DNA from: Anseranas semipalmata
Lineage: Eukaryota; Chordata; Aves; Anseriformes; Anseranatidae
Direction: 5' to 3'
DNA length: 64,000 nt
Assembly (NCBI GenBank): GCA_013399115.1
Contig: VXAA01001508.1
Span: forward strand, 75,552 to 139,551
Position 1 is the first letter of the stretch, and each line of letters begins with the position of its first letter. The translations under genes were made by a program, and so were the position numbers. Below are positions 24,496-36,400 of the stretch, piece by piece. The notes under the pieces were generated by a model, which saw only the letters and a program-made list of their open reading frames with translations, made no database searches and was not told the origin of the DNA.

Positions 24496-25541
24496 GGCTG
24501 CCTGAAGGAAGGGAGCGAGCGAACCAGCTGGACGGACGGATGGACACTGCTCGCTTGGGTGTTTGCTTTTGCAACCCTGCTGCAGGCGGCTGCGCGCAGT
24601 GGGGGCCGCGGTGACGCAATGGCACCTTTCGGGGAAATCACCTGGACAAGAGCCGGGTGCCTGGCCCCAGCTCGGCACTCTTGCTGGTTGGAGAACATGA
24701 GGGGGCGACGCACCTCCCACATTTAAAAGTGAAATCCGCCCTAAATTTCCCCGTTTCGCTCCCCCTATGCAGCTGTTGCAGTCACTCTGCAAGTGAGGAA
24801 CCGTGCCACTTGCTGGGACACGGGTGACGTCCCTGCCTCGGGCCGGGGCGCGGGGCTTTGGGAGCTCTCCGGGCCTGAGCCGTCCTCACCGCAGCGGGGC
24901 TGGGATGGCCTCCGGAGGCCACCTGGCTCTAGCCCCGGGCCAGGGCGGCCGGACCGGGACTTGCCCTGTGCCTCGTGTCCAGCCTGGAGCCCGCAGCTCA
25001 CGGCGCCGCTGCCCATTGCATTTTCTCCTTGGTGTCTGATCTAAACCTTCCATGTAATGTCGTTATTCGTCCTGCTCGGTGGCCCCCCGTGTGCTGCCAC
25101 ATCCGTGTCCTGCTCCGTCCCCTTGCCCCTGGGCATGGCGCAGCTCAGGGTCTGGCTCTGTTTCTGTTTGTGATGTGTCCCCGAGCCCCAGCGGTGGTTT
25201 TTCCTCCCCTCTCCCTTGCTCAGAGGCTCCCGGGGTCCCAGCTGAGGCCAACGCCACCCTGTGTCACCCCACGTGCCCACCAGCTTGGCCATGTCCTGGC
25301 CTGCGTGGGGCTTCCCCGGCGTGCCTGGGGGCTGCTTATGGAAACGAGCCCGCGGGTTACGGCACTGCATCCCTGAATCCTTGGGGTTTGTCTGACATTG
25401 GGTAGGAGATGGGGTCCGACCTGTGCAAAGCCTGTGCCCAGGGTGCCCACCCTCGACCCACCCCATGCGTGGGCACAGCCCGCGGACACGGGCACAGCGA
25501 AGGCGCCGGTGAGCACGCGGCAGGCGGGTGTCGCGCGCGGC

Positions 25542-25547
25542 TTTATT
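25542..25547 (-). terminator. Poly(A) signal of ORM paralog A
   Basis: AATAAA on the - strand (TTTATT on +), about 180 bp past the stop codon. Confidence 0.7.
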
Positions 25548-25723
25548 CCAGCTCAGGGTGAGAACAGAAAAGCAGCAACTTCCTTCCGGGAAGGGCATCG
25601 CGCGGGTCCTTGGTTGGAAGAAAGAAAATCTCGCCGGGACATCCCGGGGCTGAGCTGAGCGCCGGGGGACGTCCCCATGCAGGGGCTGGGGACCACGCGC
25701 TGGGGGGCACGGGCTCGCCCCAG

Positions 25724-25786
25724 CTATGGCTCCGTGGTGGCCGGGCCATCTTTGTCCGTGTCCTCGCCGGCCGGGGGACAGGCGTC
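25724..25786 (-). CDS. ORM paralog A last coding exon
   Basis: 20 codons DACPPAGEDTDKDGPATTEP then TAG. The DAC lines up with KDxCEPLE of the family. The acidic tail replaces the charged tail of other ORMs. Confidence 0.88.
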   Translation of the reverse strand, partial: DACPPAGEDTDKDGPATTEP

Positions 25787-27203
25787 CTTGGGGAGAGGGG
25801 ACAGGAGCTCGTTCCTGCCCGGGCGTGCGTCCCCCCCATCCTGCCCGCGGGCCCCTACCTTCGGGGAGGTGAGGAACGTCTCCTCCTGCGTGAAGCCGTG
25901 GCAGCGCAGCTGGGCTCGGAACTCCTCCAGGTGCTCCTTGCTCACGTTGGGCGTCCGCGCTGTGGGGAAGGCGGCGCGCGGGCGGGAGGGGAGAGGAAAA
26001 AAGAATGGGTTTGGGGGTGCCCCCCCCACGCAGCAAGGAGCCGCGCAGGGCAATGCGCTCACCTGAGAGGCTCAGGCCCAGGTAGGCGTCCTTGCTGTGC
26101 TTCAGGATCAGCAGCTCCTTGTCGCTCCTGATCAGCTCGGCCATGGAAGCCTCCTGCCCCTCCACTGGAAGACACGGGGGGGGCACGGGGTTGGTCCCCC
26201 GTTGGCGAGTGGGACACGGTGGCAGCGCCGCGAGCGGGGACAAGCATGTCCCCTGGTGCTGATGTCCCCAGTGTGTGTGTGTGTGGGGGGGTGTCCCCCA
26301 CCCCCAGACCCGTGTTTGGGTGTAGGACAGGCCCGGCGGGGCAGGGGGGTGTGTCTCTATGAAGCGTGGCGGGGGGGGGATGCGCGCCAGGGCGCTGCCG
26401 GCCCCAGGGCTGTGGCTTTACCGTGCACCAGGGTGGAGTTGTGCCGGAAGATGTGGATCTGGCTGGCGTTCTTCACCACGCACGTCTCGTTCCTGGGGGG
26501 CAGAGAGGGGAAACGGGGTGTACATGCCCCGGGCTGCCCCAAATAAACCCGGGGAGGGTCCTTAGGCTGTGGCCCCCTTCCTCGCCTCCCCCGGCTGACC
26601 AGAACTTGAGGCCGGGCAGCTGGTAGCGGGCTGCAGAGCTTGGGTAAATGCGGGGTAACAGCTCGCAGCCCCCGATCTGGTGTTGCTAGAGGAGGGGGGG
26701 AGCAGGACAGGAGTTGGGGGGCCGCTGCCACTCGTCTGTCCCCAACCACAGTGGGACCGGAGCCCCAGCCCCAGCCTGGGGTGGCTCCAACCCGCGGCCG
26801 CTGCCCTGGGGCCATCCCAGCCCGTCCCCGTCCTTACAGCCTCAGGGTTTCCCTCACGCCGAGCTCGTCTTCGTGGCTGCCGGGGAGGAAGGTGAAGGTC
26901 GCGTGCTTCAGCTCCTTCATCTCGGCCACGTGAGGGGGGTACTTGGAGGCGCCCATGATGTACACCCAGTGCCCCAGCAGCTGCCAACAGGAGCGGGGCG
27001 CGGCTTTGAGGCCGGGGGCTCACCGCGGCTTTGAGGCCGGCGGGGGCCGCCAGGGTTTTTAGGATCGAAGCGCCGGCGCAGCTTACCCCAGCCACGGTCG
27101 CGTTGTCTATGACGGCTGGGACGAGCGGGGCGCAGGTGGGGGGCTCAGCCGCGCGGGCGTGTGCCAGCCACGTGGCGAGGACGGGGACGAGGCAGGGCAG
27201 CAT
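25724..27203 (-). CDS. Orosomucoid / alpha-1-acid glycoprotein (ovoglycoprotein-type lipocalin), paralog A
   Basis: This is a secreted acute-phase or egg-white lipocalin that binds small hydrophobic ligands. Six exons give 198 residues, close to the family's usual 200. The signal peptide is about 1-19. The mature start reads PPTCAPLVPAVIDNATV, matching LCANLVPVPITNATL of human ORM1. The G-x-W motif is at 42-44. Five sequons lie at N34, N88, N95, N105 and N149. Cysteines 24, 91, 164 and 181 match the two mammalian disulfides by position. All splice phases agree (0, 2, 1, 1, 0). A TATA box lies 64 bp upstream of the ATG and AATAAA 180 bp after the stop. It sits just downstream of COL27A1 in the same orientation, as in human. 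I considered apolipoprotein M (similar FLTSPK..C ending), but the N-terminus and position favour ORM. Confidence 0.9.
25859..25959 (-). CDS. ORM paralog A exon 5
   Basis: 101 nt encoding RTPNVSKEHLEEFRAQLRC through ETFLTSPK. It contains the conserved Cys164 and a sequon. Donor GTAGGG in phase 0. Confidence 0.92.
26063..26164 (-). CDS. ORM paralog A exon 4
   Basis: 102 nt encoding VEGQEASMAELIRSDKELLI through AYLGLSLS, matching VGGQEHFAHLLIL of human ORM1. Phase 1 at both ends. Confidence 0.92.
26422..26492 (-). CDS. ORM paralog A exon 3
   Basis: 71 nt encoding NETCVVKNASQIHIFRHNST and LVH, with three sequons and the Cys that pairs with the C-terminal one. The split codon with exon 2 reads Leu. 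Donor GTAAAG in phase 1. Confidence 0.9.
26838..26980 (-). CDS. ORM paralog A exon 2
   Basis: 143 nt from LLGHWVYIMGASKYPP to GVRETLR. Acceptor TTGGCAG, donor GTAAGG in phase 2. G-x-W lipocalin motif. Confidence 0.92.
27087..27203 (-). CDS. ORM paralog A exon 1
   Basis: 39 codons: signal peptide MLPCLVPVLATWLAHARA, then EPPTCAPLVPAVIDNATVAG. Donor GTAAGC, phase 0. Confidence 0.92.
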
Positions 27204-27266
27204 CGCGGGGCTGGGGGGGCCGCCGGGAGGCTGCTGCGCGGGTGGGACGCGGCCGCGCGCCGGCAC

Positions 27267-27273
27267 TTTTATA
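27267..27273 (-). promoter_or_regulatory. TATA box of ORM paralog A
   Basis: TATAAAA on the - strand, 64 bp upstream of the start codon. The spacing predicts a transcript start around 27240 and a short leader of about 35-40 nt, as in other liver lipocalin genes. Confidence 0.75.
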
Positions 27274-27544
27274 CGGCCCCGCCGCAGCCCCGATGTGCTT
27301 ATTTAACCGCTGCGCTGTTTGCTCAGGCATGAAGCAATAGCAGGTGAGGGGAATTAAACTGGCAAAAGATTGCGTTTCTCCAGCAGAAAAGGTGGAAAAA
27401 AAAAAAGAAAAAAAAAAGCATTTCACCACTATGGGCTTTTGTTCTTGGAAACCATAATTCATTCTGCGGGTGTTGGGCTGAGCACGCTGCGGGCTGCAGG
27501 TGTGTTTGTGGAAAGTGTCATGGGGCAGCAAGTGCCACCAGAGG

Positions 27545-27545
<1 letters not shown>

Positions 27546-27572
<27 letters not shown>
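27546..27572. repeat. 27-base T homopolymer
   Basis: Uninterrupted T run (A run on the - strand) between COL27A1 and ORM paralog A. I see no retroposed gene body beside it. Confidence 0.9.
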
Positions 27573-27578
<6 letters not shown>

Positions 27579-28133
27579 GCAGCTGCAGTGGGAACCCTTA
27601 CGCCATGAAATTTGCCTTTTTTTAAAAATTAGTTTTTTCAATTACCCCCTTGGGCTGTGGATGCTGGTGATGTCGCCAATTACTTTAATCTAAGCCACGT
27701 GGTAGAGGCAGGGATTTGGCTGATAAATCCTGGCTGGGGGCATGAGGCGAGGGCAGAACTGCGGCAGTGGGCTCAGGCTTTTGTAAGCCAAGGAGTGACA
27801 ACTTCTTTAAATGCAGCGGGCTCCTTAGCAGCATTATATGAGGCCGGTGGGTGTACAATCACGTGCACTGGATTTATTTATTAACCGTAACTGCGTTCTC
27901 TCCCCTGACCACAAGCCGTGTGTGCCAGCAGCAGCCCCCGCACACACCAGGTACAGCCCCCGAGGGTCCAGGCTTTGGGGCGGGCTGGGGCCGGGCTCCC
28001 TCCTGGGCAGGGAGAGGCGGCTCAAGGCCAGCTTGGAGCCATTGAGGTGTGATTTAGGGTTCAGCAATAGAAAAGCTCATCTCCTTTTTTTTTTTTTTTT
28101 TTTTCCTTGCTCCCCAGCACTGTCCGGACAGGG

Positions 28134-28171
28134 ATGATGATGATGAAGATGATGACGAAGATGATGATGAT
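28134..28171. repeat. Imperfect GAT/ATG triplet repeat
   Basis: About twelve GAT triplets with interruptions (GAA, GAC) in the COL27A1-ORM intergenic DNA. Confidence 0.85.
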
Positions 28172-28370
28172 GACCCAGCAGGGGTTGTGCCATGGTGGGG
28201 AGCAACCTCATCGTGGGATCAGCAGCACGGTGAGGGCTGGGCAAGCGCTGCGGTGGGAGGGAGGATTTGGGGGGCTCCCTGCAGAGCCTGGACACGGAGC
28301 CTGCTCCTCGCACCCAATGCCATTTCCCAAAGAAGCAGGAAAAAAAAGAAAAACCACAAAAGTCCCATTT

Positions 28371-30290
28371 TGTTGCTTCAGTTTTAAATATTTATTTAAA
28401 GTCCAAAAAAAAAAAAAAAAGAAGAAAAAGAAGAAGAAAAGGAAAAAAGCGTTAATGAGAACAAACGGTAACTGCAGCCTCGAGCAAACACAAAACCAGC
28501 GGGGGGGGGGCTGTGCAGCCCCAGCAGCGGGGGGAGCCGCGGGGCCGGGGGTGAGGTATCTGTGAGCGGGGCAGAGCGTGGAGGGTGAGGTATTTGAGAC
28601 GGATCCTGTTAACCTTTGTCGATGGTTGTTGGCAACCAACCAGCGGGCAGTAGTAAAAAGAATACACAAAGAGAGACGCACATATATTTCTTTTTCTTTT
28701 TTTTCCTCAAAAAAATAAAATCCATAGTCCATACGAGACATGAAAACTCCAAACAGGCACTGAAGCGTTTCTGATACAGTACAGCTCTGATTACATCAAT
28801 ATTATTCCTTATATAGAATTAAAGATTACCATAATTATCCTCTTTAAAAAAAAAAAAAAAAAAACCCCCAAATTTACATATAGAGACTAGATTTCTACAA
28901 AACTTAACAAAACAAAACCCCTCCAAGCCCGGCTGGGTTCTGAAACAAGGTACCATCCTTTCAGTCTTGGCAGAGGGGCCCAGACAGAAGGGGTGCAGAG
29001 CTGGGTTTTAAATACGAGCTTAGACCAGGGAATCACTGCACGCGCGAGCCGGCACGGCCACGGGGCCAACGCAGCTCCAGCAAACCGAGTTACGTGAGAG
29101 CTGGCACAGCGCAGCGCTCTGAGGCTTCATCCTACAGCGTCTGCGGGTGAGCTGGAGCCCTCACGCCTCTCCCAAAGCAGTGAAGTGCTGACAGATTTAA
29201 AAAAAAAAAAAAAAAAAGACAAGAAAAGAAAGCAAATTTGCTTTTAAAATAGCCTGTAAGTTATTTTGGATGTGCTTTGAGTTGTTGCGCAGGATTGACA
29301 TCCACGGCGATTAAAAGATCCCTTTAAAGGTGTTTCTCTGACTTAGCTGTAGATCGTAACCTCCTCTCTTCCTAGAGAGATGGTCCTATGGGCTTTTATT
29401 GCGTCTGTGGCAAGACACTGTAGCACCTTCACAACCTTAAATAAAGTCATATATATAAAATAACACACTTTTTAAGAGCACCAGAGATTTCACAGTGAGA
29501 GGTAGAAACAAATCAGACGAGCCCATCCTCTCTCTCTCTATTTTAGCACCAATCTCTTCCCCTCTCCTCCTTCCATTCCCCTCTTTCAGCTTTGGGACTC
29601 TCCCCTGCCCTAACACCACGCTTGAGAAGGGACATTGGTTCAATTCACCCATGGAAGGAGGAACTTAAGTTTTTTTTGTGTTTTTTTTTTCTTTTTCTTT
29701 TTGCTTTAAATAATATAATATATATATTTTGTTTCTTCTAATATTGCACATCAAAATGCTTCCGGTACGCAGAGCAGCCAGATTCAACTTGCAGCTCCGG
29801 CTGGCAGAGCCTGATGCAGCGCGCGGCCGTCCAGGAGGCGACAGGCGCTGCGAGGGAAGCTCTATCATCTTTTAATTACTTCTCAATGGAAAGAACATTT
29901 GGTAACTCAGGAACCAGGTAAGACAAAAATGGGGGAAAAAAAAAAACCCACACGCTGCAAGTTGCTTGAGGTTTCTCTCACTATATTCTTCTTTGGTCAT
30001 GGAAAAAGCTTTGTGTGTGGAACCGCTTGCAACACCGAGTCCCCTGATCCCTTTTCACTGGTCACATCCCGACTGATACCTGCTTCCCCTACGTCCTTCT
30101 TATTCCTCCTTTCAACCTGCTGAGTTCAGTAGATCACGGGTTCTTTGAGACCTTGAGCCAAAGGCTAGAGCAAGAGTTGACCCAAAAGACACAGCCCAGC
30201 TGTCCTTGCTGCAGAGAGGTGGGAGACGCTGTGTAAAGACGTAGGCCAAAGTGGGGTCAAAGCCTTGGAGCCCGGGTTTGACGGCGTTGT
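28371..30290 (-). other. COL27A1 3'UTR
   Basis: This is AT-rich and non-coding after the stop codon. AATAAA signals are at 29400-29395 (giving about 0.9 kb) and 28396-28391 (about 1.9 kb). The distal one is followed by a T/GT-rich tract. Target words for miR-29 lie at 29544-29551 (8-mer) and 29421-29427 (7-mer), and for miR-101 at 28775-28782. Several long A or T runs occur. Confidence 0.75.
28391..28396 (-). terminator. Distal poly(A) signal of COL27A1
   Basis: AATAAA on the - strand, followed downstream by a GT/T-rich tract (GGGACTTTTGTGG). A proximal AATAAA lies at 29400-29395. Confidence 0.65.
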
Positions 30291-30437
30291 TCAAAGGAAG
30301 CACACGGGGCCGACCTCGAGGTGATATTGCTTTCCTGGCTCGGATGGGGGAAGGTTGTAGATGTTGACGATTGGCAGCTGCTGAGGGTCCTGCGTCCGAA
30401 ACGAAAAGAGAGTCCGATGCCAGCGTCCATCCTTGAT
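30291..30437 (-). CDS. COL27A1 C-propeptide exon 5 of 5, with stop
   Basis: 48 codons from [20 protein letters not shown] to [11 protein letters not shown], then TGA at 30293-30291. It carries the eighth propeptide cysteine. Confidence 0.96.
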   Translation of the reverse strand: MKDGRWHRTLFSFRTQDPQQLPIVNIYNLPPSEPGKQYHLEVGPVCFL

Positions 30438-33400
30438 CTGCGCAGGGAGGAGGGGAAAGACAGAAAAAGCTGTTTAAGTAAGTGCGGGATGGATCCTGCT
30501 GGAGAGGAATGAGTTTCACTGTGGTGTATGTTTGAAAAGCCCTGAGCAGGTCTGGTGAGAGGTTTAGAAGAGCATTTTGGGGAACACTTTATCCAGGTCA
30601 AGTTGATGGAAACAGCTTGAAATGGCACCATAAAACTCATGATGAATTGGAAAACCCAAATGCAGACACACTGCCACCACAGCAGCACAGCATCAGGCAT
30701 AAGCCAAGCCCTCTGCCTTCTGGTGGCAATTCTCCCTTCTGCCATTTAACTACATATGACATGTCAAATTGGAATTTAATTTTTAGCTTTCTGTTTGAAC
30801 GCAATCTTCCTAACAGGAATCACTGTAGCACCCCGGACTGGAAAATTAAAGTTGTAAACAGGTATCCTAGACTCTTCTCCCCTTTTTTTGGGGGTGGTCA
30901 TGGAATAAGCACAGGCATAACCTGAGTGCTGTTGTGTGCACTAAGTGGCTTCAGCCTGGCATTTCTCTCCACCTCTCCCCTCTTTCAGGACAACGTACCT
31001 TGCAATCATCAGCTGCCACTTCTGGCTTGAGCTGACCTTCTGCCTCAAACATCTGGCCGTTCCAGGCCTTGAAGCGCACGGCTTTTTCTGAAGGTTTCTC
31101 GGAGGAGCCTTCCCGCCAGACAGAGGTGTTCAGGCAGTGGATGGTGATGTGCTGCACCACCTCCGAGCTCAGCAGGCGAAGGAAGTTCATCTGGACTCTG
31201 CCGATGTCAAAATCCAGCTGTGAAGGTGACAGAGATGTTAGTGTGTACCCCCTGCAGCAGGGCTGGGGGAGAGGGTGGTACGTTAGTGCAAGAGGCAGCG
31301 ACAAAGGCGTTCCCTGTGCCCTGTGCAAGTCTGGAGGTGGCTCTACATCGATGTCCGAGCCCAAAACTGGTTCTGGTGTGAGTATGGGCATGAGGGCCAG
31401 ACACAAAGTCAATCTGGAAAGTTGCCATGGGGACACAGCCGGTCCTTTATTTGTCAGAACAAACTGGTAGGTCCTTATGTAGGAGAAAAATGACGAGTGC
31501 TTTGAATTCAATACGTGCTTCTGCAAGGAAGCAAAGCAGCAGGCTCTGGTGGGCACTGCAGATGAACCCAGATATTGCTAATGGTATTTTTTGGTACAGT
31601 TACTTCCTCAAGAAAAATCCCCTGGCATTCACTTCAGTGGAAGCTTGTGTATTTAAGCTGACCACACTTTTTCAAGTGGCAGAAAACAAAATGCAAGAAT
31701 GACCTGAACATAAATTAATCCAACAAAGCATTTGGGAGCAGTGTGTTTGTAGGATTACTGGCCTCGGTTAAGGTTATGGGTTAATTAAACACTGCTGGAA
31801 ACGTACTGCTCTGTCTTGAGAAGAGTCAACAACATAGGTATATTTTTATGTGCTGAATGCTACCAGCACAGCTGCACTCACTCTGCTGCCAGGATAAGCC
31901 CACGTGCTGTGTTACAGTGGTCACTGTCCTGTGTTCCAGGAGAACACGCTTGCAGGTAAACATTTCGTAACAGTTGTATGGGAAATGCTGCAGTGGGGTC
32001 GAGGTGTGTGTACCTTGGAGACGGTGATGGGGCTGAGACACGTCTGCCCACCATTGGTGAAGTTGCAGATGACCTGTATGGTGTCTGAGGAACAGCCGAG
32101 ATTTGGGTCAATCCAGTAGGTACCTGAAGAAATGGAGGATTTGGGGATTAACAAGAACACTTAACCTTTGCGGTGCATAAGCAAAGGCAAGTCTTGATTT
32201 CTGCATTACTGGTCCCAGCAAAGGAGACCAGATTTGGCCATGCAAAATGGCCCTATGGAGGGATACAGCCTTTGCATACTCAGGGCTTCCTACCATCGTT
32301 CATCTTCTGTTCACAGTTCATGAGGTCTCGACAGATGCGTGCAGGGTTTTCCTTGGTGCCCAGGGGTCTTTTGATGCTCTGAATGAGGTTGCTGAGGTAG
32401 TGTAGAGTCTTAAAGATCTCCCCTCCGTGGTCTAGCATGAGGTCAGGGTATTGGTAACTCTGGAGAGAAAAGGAGGCAAAGTCAGGTGTGCCCTGGAGAG
32501 CACCAGGCGCTCTAACCACGAGGCTTTCTGCTTTATCTGTGGGAAAACATTGTGGGCCAAAGACAGACTGTGCTGGCTGTGACCCTGCGAGCTGTGGCAG
32601 TGTGCACTGTCCTGCCTGGGGAATCCCTGAAGTGCTGGCAAAGTCACGATGGCAAAGTCATGAGGTTTGAAGTGTCACAAATGAGTAACGGAGCAGAACC
32701 ACATCGTTTAACTGGCTCATTGCATGTGTAAACCCCAGTTACTCCACCAGAACAGCAGACAAATCGGAGCTTTGCGTATAGAAACTTCAAGCAGACAGAA
32801 AGAACAAGCAGCCTACAGCTCCAGCAAAGACCAGGGAGTTCAACAGTACCCTCGTACCTCTGTCTTGAGGGCGGTGTTGGAGTCAATTAGTGTCCGGAAA
32901 GCAGCCCCAAAGCCATCTTGTTGCTAGTGTGGGGTGAAAAAGACGGTAACTGAGATTGTGAGAAGCTGAACATGCCCTGATGCAAGCAAATGCTTCTTGG
33001 TTTAGAGGTGTGATTCAAGCCTTGCTCTGCTAACACAGCATCTCTTGCTGGACCTGAGTGTGTGTCTTCAGGGTCCCAGCAGGCCTTTCTTGATGTCCCA
33101 TCAGCACCTTGCCTCTGCATGATTTATTATCATTAACAAATGAACAGAAAACAGCAACTTACAAATGAAGCTGGAATTCCTGGCGGTCCCTAGAAATCAA
33201 AGCAAAAAAGGGGTATCAGCCAGAATGATGGGCAGATGCAAAGATATTCATTCATATCCTTTTGAAATCCTCTTTACCCTGGAGTCCCTCAACGCAGACG
33301 AGTGAGAGAGGCAACAATGCTCTCTCTATAAAATACTTGGAGATGGTTTGGACTAAAGTGCAATAAACACTAGTCCATTCACACACACACACATTTTTGC

Positions 33401-36400
33401 ATATGAGGAATGGGACTAAGCTATAATTTCCAGTGAGTGAACAGTCCCTCTGGAGAGTATCACTGCAATAATTTTAGCTTGTTTCAATAATGTCTTTGAA
33501 CTCTTTCCACATATACGTACCGGAGGGCCAGGGTGTCCTCGTGGGCCTGGAGGACCCTAAAGACAGAGTGGCATCAGTTAGTGAAATGTCTTCAGTTTGT
33601 GTTTCCATTCCTCGTGGCTGTCACCAGAATGAGCCTGTTCCCTGCTGAAATCCTCCAGATTTTTGACATTTTACAGCATCCTCTCCCTCAAACCCTTCTG
33701 GAGACAGGAAATGGCCCTGTTTCCTCCGTTTCCCAACTTTAGGTGCATCTGTCTGCACCTGGTCCAGTCCTACTGTATGTCTTGTTCCTAGCCCTTGTTT
33801 CCTTAACTATCATTGATGCCAGATCCCCAGGTATGCATCATGTTCCCTGTATGGACAATTACCCACCCTATGGCTTTATACGTGCTAGGAGCAACTGTTC
33901 TATTTAAATAAAATGTATTAGTCAGAAAAAGCGATTTCAAATACTCACCCTCGGACCTTGAAGACCCTGAAATAAAAAAAAAAGGAAGAAGCTGTCAGAA
34001 GATGCTCATTACTAAAATGATGCTCATTACTCCCTGTACAGTCATGGCAGAGCCCCTGTGTGCAGGAACAACCCCTGGTTGTTAAAGGAAGCAGCATTGC
34101 AGTACCAAGGAGGACAAGTAACATATATCAAGTACACCCGACACATCCCCTGTATACTGAGAACACCACAGAGCTACAGGAAGGTTTGAAAGTCCATCAG
34201 AGCCCCCGTGGGAAGGGGAACAGGGGGAGAGCAGGAGGGAAGTGCCCTGGCACTGCTGCCCCAGCTGTGGGGACCGCACCCCGCCACCACCACCGCTTGG
34301 ACACGTCCCTGCAGGAGGGACAGCCTCCAGCTTTTGATCTGCCACTCGCTTCATTTTGTGCCTGGAGAGGCCACGGTCATCATTAAAGGAGTAGCTTTTG
34401 CTGTGTGATTGTGCTAAATAAACTGGAATTTTAAGAGCGGCGCGTGTCCATGAACAGGCGTGGATGCATGTGCGCATCCACGTGCATGCCTATAGATGTG
34501 CACATCTTGCCCATGTGGGAGCCCGATGCCCAAGCAAGAGAGGCCCCCCACGGCCGCAGGGGGCTCCCGGGGCGAGGACCTCACTTACCATTTCCCCGCG
34601 GCTGCCCTTGTCTCCCTTCGGCCCCTGTTAAAGCACACGAGACAGCTGTCAGTGACTCTGCAAGCTGTACTTTTGGATGCATTGCCACGCAGAATCGCCT
34701 TGCAAGGACCCAAGTGCATCTCAAAATAAATCAGATTTTCCCCCCACCCCATCCCAAAGCAAAAAAATAACCATTACTGGATGCTTCAGAGATGAAACGT
34801 GGAATGAGCAGAGCACCCTGAAGCAAGCACGCGTGTGGCACACAGGGTGCCCAGCCCCTGCCCACTGTGAGCTGCAGCAGCCGCTCGCCTGCTTTTAGGC
34901 ATGGTAACTCCTGGGGCCGAAGCATGGGGCTGGCGTCATCTTCCTGGTTTTCACCTCTGCCAACAGCAGCCTCTTTGTGCTGAACTCTGAATAACTTCAT
35001 ACTCATGTTTTTATGAAGCACTGACCTGAACTTTAGTCTGTGTTCAGTGCCTTTGGCATTTTGGGGCAGGCAGAGATTTTCAACACTTCCAGCTGTTTCC
35101 AGTTTAATACATTTATCAGTTGTCTGTTGATTTTTTTATTTTTTATTGTTCCCTGTGGCCCCCCCAGGCCAAGTTCTTTGGAAAATCTGGCAACTTGCTT
35201 TTCAAAAACTGAAATAACATTTTTGTCTTCTAGTCTGATCCCATCTATCCAAAAACTTGCACTTAAATAGAATTGTTCCTCACTTTTAAGCTAATAATCC
35301 CTCCCAACTATATATACAGCCAGAGACTAAATCCTGAGCTTCCCTCAAGCTGCTCATCTTAAAGATCATTTTGTTTCCCTCATTACAGCAGCACTTGAGA
35401 TTTACTTATGCTGGCCTCAAGCACCTGGGATCTCAAACACTGTGCTCTTCTAAAAAGTACAGGCAAAAAAAAGGCAGATACTCACTGGACTTCCCGTGGG
35501 ACCCAGAATTCCATGTGGCCCAATAATTCCTTCTTTTCCCTAGAAAAGAAAAGATATGCGTGAACCACCACGTGGGAACTGATGGCCAGTTTTACCACGG
35601 CAGACTCAGTAATGACACCAAATCTCCTTGCTGCTTTTCAGCAGCATGCTCACGGTGTTTGCCATAGCTGAAATAAAACCCTTTCAAGATGCAGGTCCAA
35701 AGACACAAGCCCTTACAGTGTGGTTGTCACAGCCCATGTAAAACCTCAGAAATTCCAGAAATAGAAGGATTTCAGTGTAGCTGGAGTGATCTGTGCAGTG
35801 ATCACTAAAGCATGACGGTCTCTAAAGGCAGAAGAGACCAGTGCACACGAGGTTAGGTACACAAGCTCTGGTGGCACCATGGCCACGGCTTAGCTGCCAG
35901 GCACTCGGGGAACCAGTGCTCTGTGCTCACTGTAGCACCCTGTAGCCTCACAGAAATAGAGGACAGAAGAAGGAAGAAAATCCTCCCAAACAAACTGAAA
36001 AACCACTCACCATGAGGCCAGGTGGCCCACGTGGTCCCTGAATGCCTTTGAAACCAAGGTCTCCTGGGGGCCCCTGCAAGCAAAAATGAGATGCCAGGTC
36101 CCGTTAATAAACATACACCATGTGCGTGCCCTTGCTTACAGCCCTGCTGCAAGGACAGAGGTGCTACCTCTGGTATATGGGAATGGGATGGTCCAATTTT
36201 AAAAAAATCTTTCCCACTCCTGTTTTGCAAGCCTTTTACAGAAAACAAACTGGTTCCCCTTCATCAGTGAAATTATATGCTGATAAAATGAGTCTAAATT
36301 GATGATTGATGCTGGAGAAATGAATGACTGAAAGATGTTTAGGTGGGGGTCTATAGGACAGTCATTTTCCATCTACAATGTACCCATTTTAACAGGAATA

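Larger units (their letters stand above)
27274..28370. other. Intergenic DNA between COL27A1 and ORM paralog A
   Basis: No gene seen. It contains a 27-base T run (27546-27572), an 18-base T run near 28087 and an imperfect GAT repeat at 28134-28171. Upstream control elements for the ORM gene are likely here, but I cannot point to one. Confidence 0.5.

Noticed and set aside
25041..26243. A 400-codon open frame on the - strand
   Set aside because: It reads through real ORM exon 4 in frame, then through introns, the last exon in a wrong frame, and flanking DNA. Splice sites and family alignment define the true exons.
26600..26685. An 86-nt block on the - strand in ORM paralog A intron 2 that opens QHQIGGCELLPRIYP and is flanked by TAG and GGTCAG
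   Set aside because: It looked like a cysteine-bearing exon, but its length and phase shift the frame between exon 2 and exon 3, and exons 2 and 3 join perfectly without it.
28391..28460. A/GAA-rich stretch that could mark a retroposed poly(A) tail
   Set aside because: It is on the wrong strand relative to the COL27A1 transcript end and has no gene body or target-site duplication beside it.
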